Shown here one piece after another: positions 31,911 through 32,981 of a DNA stretch of 32,981 nt. The notes below the pieces were generated by a model. That model made no database searches and had not been told where the DNA came from. It worked only from the letters and a program-made list of their open reading frames with translations. The position numbers and the translations under genes are program-made. Source of the DNA: Anaerolineae bacterium (GTDB lineage Bacteria > Chloroflexota > Anaerolineae > Promineifilales > Promineifilaceae); NCBI GenBank assembly GCA_024762395.1, contig JANTHP010000010.1:1-32981 (forward strand), written 5' to 3'. Position 1 is the stretch's first letter, and each line of letters begins with the position of its first letter.

Positions 31911-32831
31911 ATGCAAACGGAAAAGGACTTTTCACCCGACATGCCTATCACCGAAATGGGGAGGCAGGTAATGGCCGGTCAGTTAGCCATTATCCACACC
32001 TATGCTGAAGATTTGGACCAGGAAACCTCGGTAACGGCCGTTCACGAAACCCGCAAAGCCATCCGCCGCACCTTTTCCGCCATTAAACTGTTCCGCCCCT
32101 ACTTTGAACCGGGCCTTCTGGATGGCTATCGGCGGCGTTTGCGTAAATTGATGAAGCGGTTGGAACCATGCCGGGATACGGCCGTTTTTCTGGGAAAATT
32201 GCGCGATTATGCCATAAACGCCCCCATACCTCTGGATGAACTGGCAGCGTATTGGCAAACCCGGCTTGAAACGGCCAACGCCAACCTGCGCGTCTACCGC
32301 CAGCGGCCCCAATGGGCTGTATTTTGGGATGAGTACGCCGCCTTTACAACAACACCAGACCAGGGCGCGTTACCCGTCAGGTTTGGCGTCCCGATTCGAG
32401 TGCGGCATTTGATGCCGGTTTTGCTGTACCAACGCGCCGCCGACGTTCTCGCATACGATGATTATGTCAATGGCGATGAGCCATTATCGGTGGAAATGCT
32501 GCACAAAATACGCATTCGGTGCAAAGAATTACGCTACACATTCCAATTTTTTACCCCGCTGTTAGGGGCTGAAATCGGGGATGTGATTGATGTGTTGAAA
32601 TGGCTCCAGGTCAATTTAGGCGATCTGAATGATGCGCGGGTAGCGTTGGCGATGTTGGATGGTCTGGAGCCGGAAACGGCCGTAACCGCATCGCTCAATA
32701 CGGCCGTCGTCCACTACAAAAAAGTCCAACAAGCCGAAATCAACCGCTTGCTGACAGAATTTCACCCGCTTTGGGCCGCGTTAAACGCGCCCCAATGGCG
32801 AAAAAATTTGGCGGCGGCAATAGCAGCATAA
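31911..32831 (+). CDS. CHAD-domain protein
   Basis: The product (306 residues) is an all-helical CHAD protein. The first half shows VHETRKAIRRTFSAIKLFRPYF with the conserved His45, Arg48 and Lys49, then RRRLRKLMKRLEPCRDTAVFL; the second half repeats the pattern with LHKIRIRCKELRYTFQFF and LGDLNDARVAL. CHAD domains bind inorganic polyphosphate through these basic residues and often accompany CYTH triphosphatase domains, absent here. The length is typical for a stand-alone CHAD protein. No ribosome site is visible, in line with a leaderless message from the promoter seven bases upstream. It is likely cytoplasmic, at polyphosphate granules. Confidence 0.9.
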   Translation: MQTEKDFSPDMPITEMGRQVMAGQLAIIHTYAEDLDQETSVTAVHETRKAIRRTFSAIKLFRPYFEPGLLDGYRRRLRKLMKRLEPCRDTAVFLGKLRDYAINAPIPLDELAAYWQTRLETANANLRVYRQRPQWAVFWDEYAAFTTTPDQGALPVRFGVPIRVRHLMPVLLYQRAADVLAYDDYVNGDEPLSVEMLHKIRIRCKELRYTFQFFTPLLGAEIGDVIDVLKWLQVNLGDLNDARVALAMLDGLEPETAVTASLNTAVVHYKKVQQAEINRLLTEFHPLWAALNAPQWRKNLAAAIAA

Positions 32832-32836
32832 TGAAA

Positions 32837-32852
32837 GCGGGCAATTGCCCGC
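32837..32852. terminator. Palindrome after the CHAD gene
   Basis: GCGGGCAATTGCCCGC is a perfect 16-bp palindrome starting five bases after the stop. No T run follows, so it may be a weak terminator or a message-stabilising hairpin. Confidence 0.45.
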
Positions 32853-32921
32853 CACGAATGAGTGAAAACCGCAGCCCGATTTGGTAGAGGGTGCATTTCA
32901 AATGAGTTGAGAAAAGTGCGT

Positions 32922-32981
32922 GTTTCGGGAATTGGAATTCCCGAAACGTTGAGCCAAGTATCGGGAATTCCAATTCCCGAT
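32922..32981. repeat. Two related palindromes at the window edge
   Basis: The first (32922-32947) has 12-bp arms GTTTCGGGAATT and AATTCCCGAAAC around GG; the second (32960-32981) has 10-bp arms ATCGGGAATT and AATTCCCGAT around CC. They share TCGGGAATT arms and may continue beyond the window. Confidence 0.75.

Larger units (their letters stand above)
394..32707. other. Dispersed ACGGCCGT palindrome, about 60 copies
   Basis: I counted about 60 copies by eye, first at 394-401 and last at 32700-32707, inside genes in different frames and between genes. Chance expectation for one 8-mer in 33 kb is about 0.5 to 1. Larger gaps without it are 5.9-7.3 kb, 8.5-10.0 kb and 11.8-15.2 kb. Confidence 0.85.

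Noticed and set aside
1-32981. rRNA, tRNA, riboswitch or complete insertion sequence
   Set aside because: No cloverleaf-like, rRNA-like or transposase-like sequence was recognised on either strand.

Overview
The window reads as chromosomal DNA of moderate-to-high GC from a free-living bacterium, most likely a member of the Chloroflexota (Anaerolineae-like). That placement is an inference from gene content: AfsR-like ATPase regulators with TPR tails, a B12-binding radical SAM protein of the TIGR03960 type, two unusual phosphofructokinases, a secreted amidase ending in an LPIIQR tail, and intergenic DNA full of short-word repeats. No rRNA, tRNA, CRISPR array or complete insertion sequence was seen.

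Layout. 1-5.9 kb: two tandem AfsR-like regulators (the first cut by the window edge) and a small hypothetical gene. 5.9-6.8 kb: a repeat-rich gap around a tiny minus-strand gene; a promoter-like element occurs twice here and one copy is split by an insertion with a 9-bp target duplication. 6.8-9.2 kb: two convergent phosphofructokinase paralogs, one with pyrophosphate-type residues. 9.5-14.4 kb: leucyl aminopeptidase, a YbdK-like carboxylate-amine ligase and a B12-binding radical SAM protein. 14.4-16.6 kb: a compact minus-strand accessory cassette (MNT nucleotidyltransferase, HEPN protein, PD-(D/E)XK nuclease, overlapping unknown partner). 16.7-19.1 kb: a phospholipase-D-superfamily protein strikingly like animal PLD3/PLD4, divergent from a 2-hydroxyacid dehydrogenase. 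19.1-26.3 kb: a five-gene minus-strand envelope cluster (GT-C membrane protein, GT2 transferase, alkaline-phosphatase-superfamily enzyme, GT87-like transferase, flippase-like membrane protein). 26.6-30.8 kb: a secreted peptidoglycan amidase and a geranylgeranyl-reductase-family flavoprotein. 30.9-32.9 kb: a 53-residue coiled-coil protein, an unknown 192-residue protein and a CHAD protein.

The strongest non-genic signals are three. First, about a dozen gene boundaries carry fold-back arrays: tandem 7-, 8- or 9-bp words on one arm and the inverted word on the other. One lies in frame inside a regulator gene, and several supply the last codons of their neighbours. Second, the palindrome ACGGCCGT occurs about 60 times where about one would be expected by chance, a situation like cyanobacterial HIP1. 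Third, two small MITE-like palindromic elements share termini, have 7-bp flanking direct repeats, and sit just upstream of start codons. Together these suggest a genome shaped by short-repeat and small non-autonomous-element dynamics. Functions are inferred from recognisable motifs; no database search was possible.
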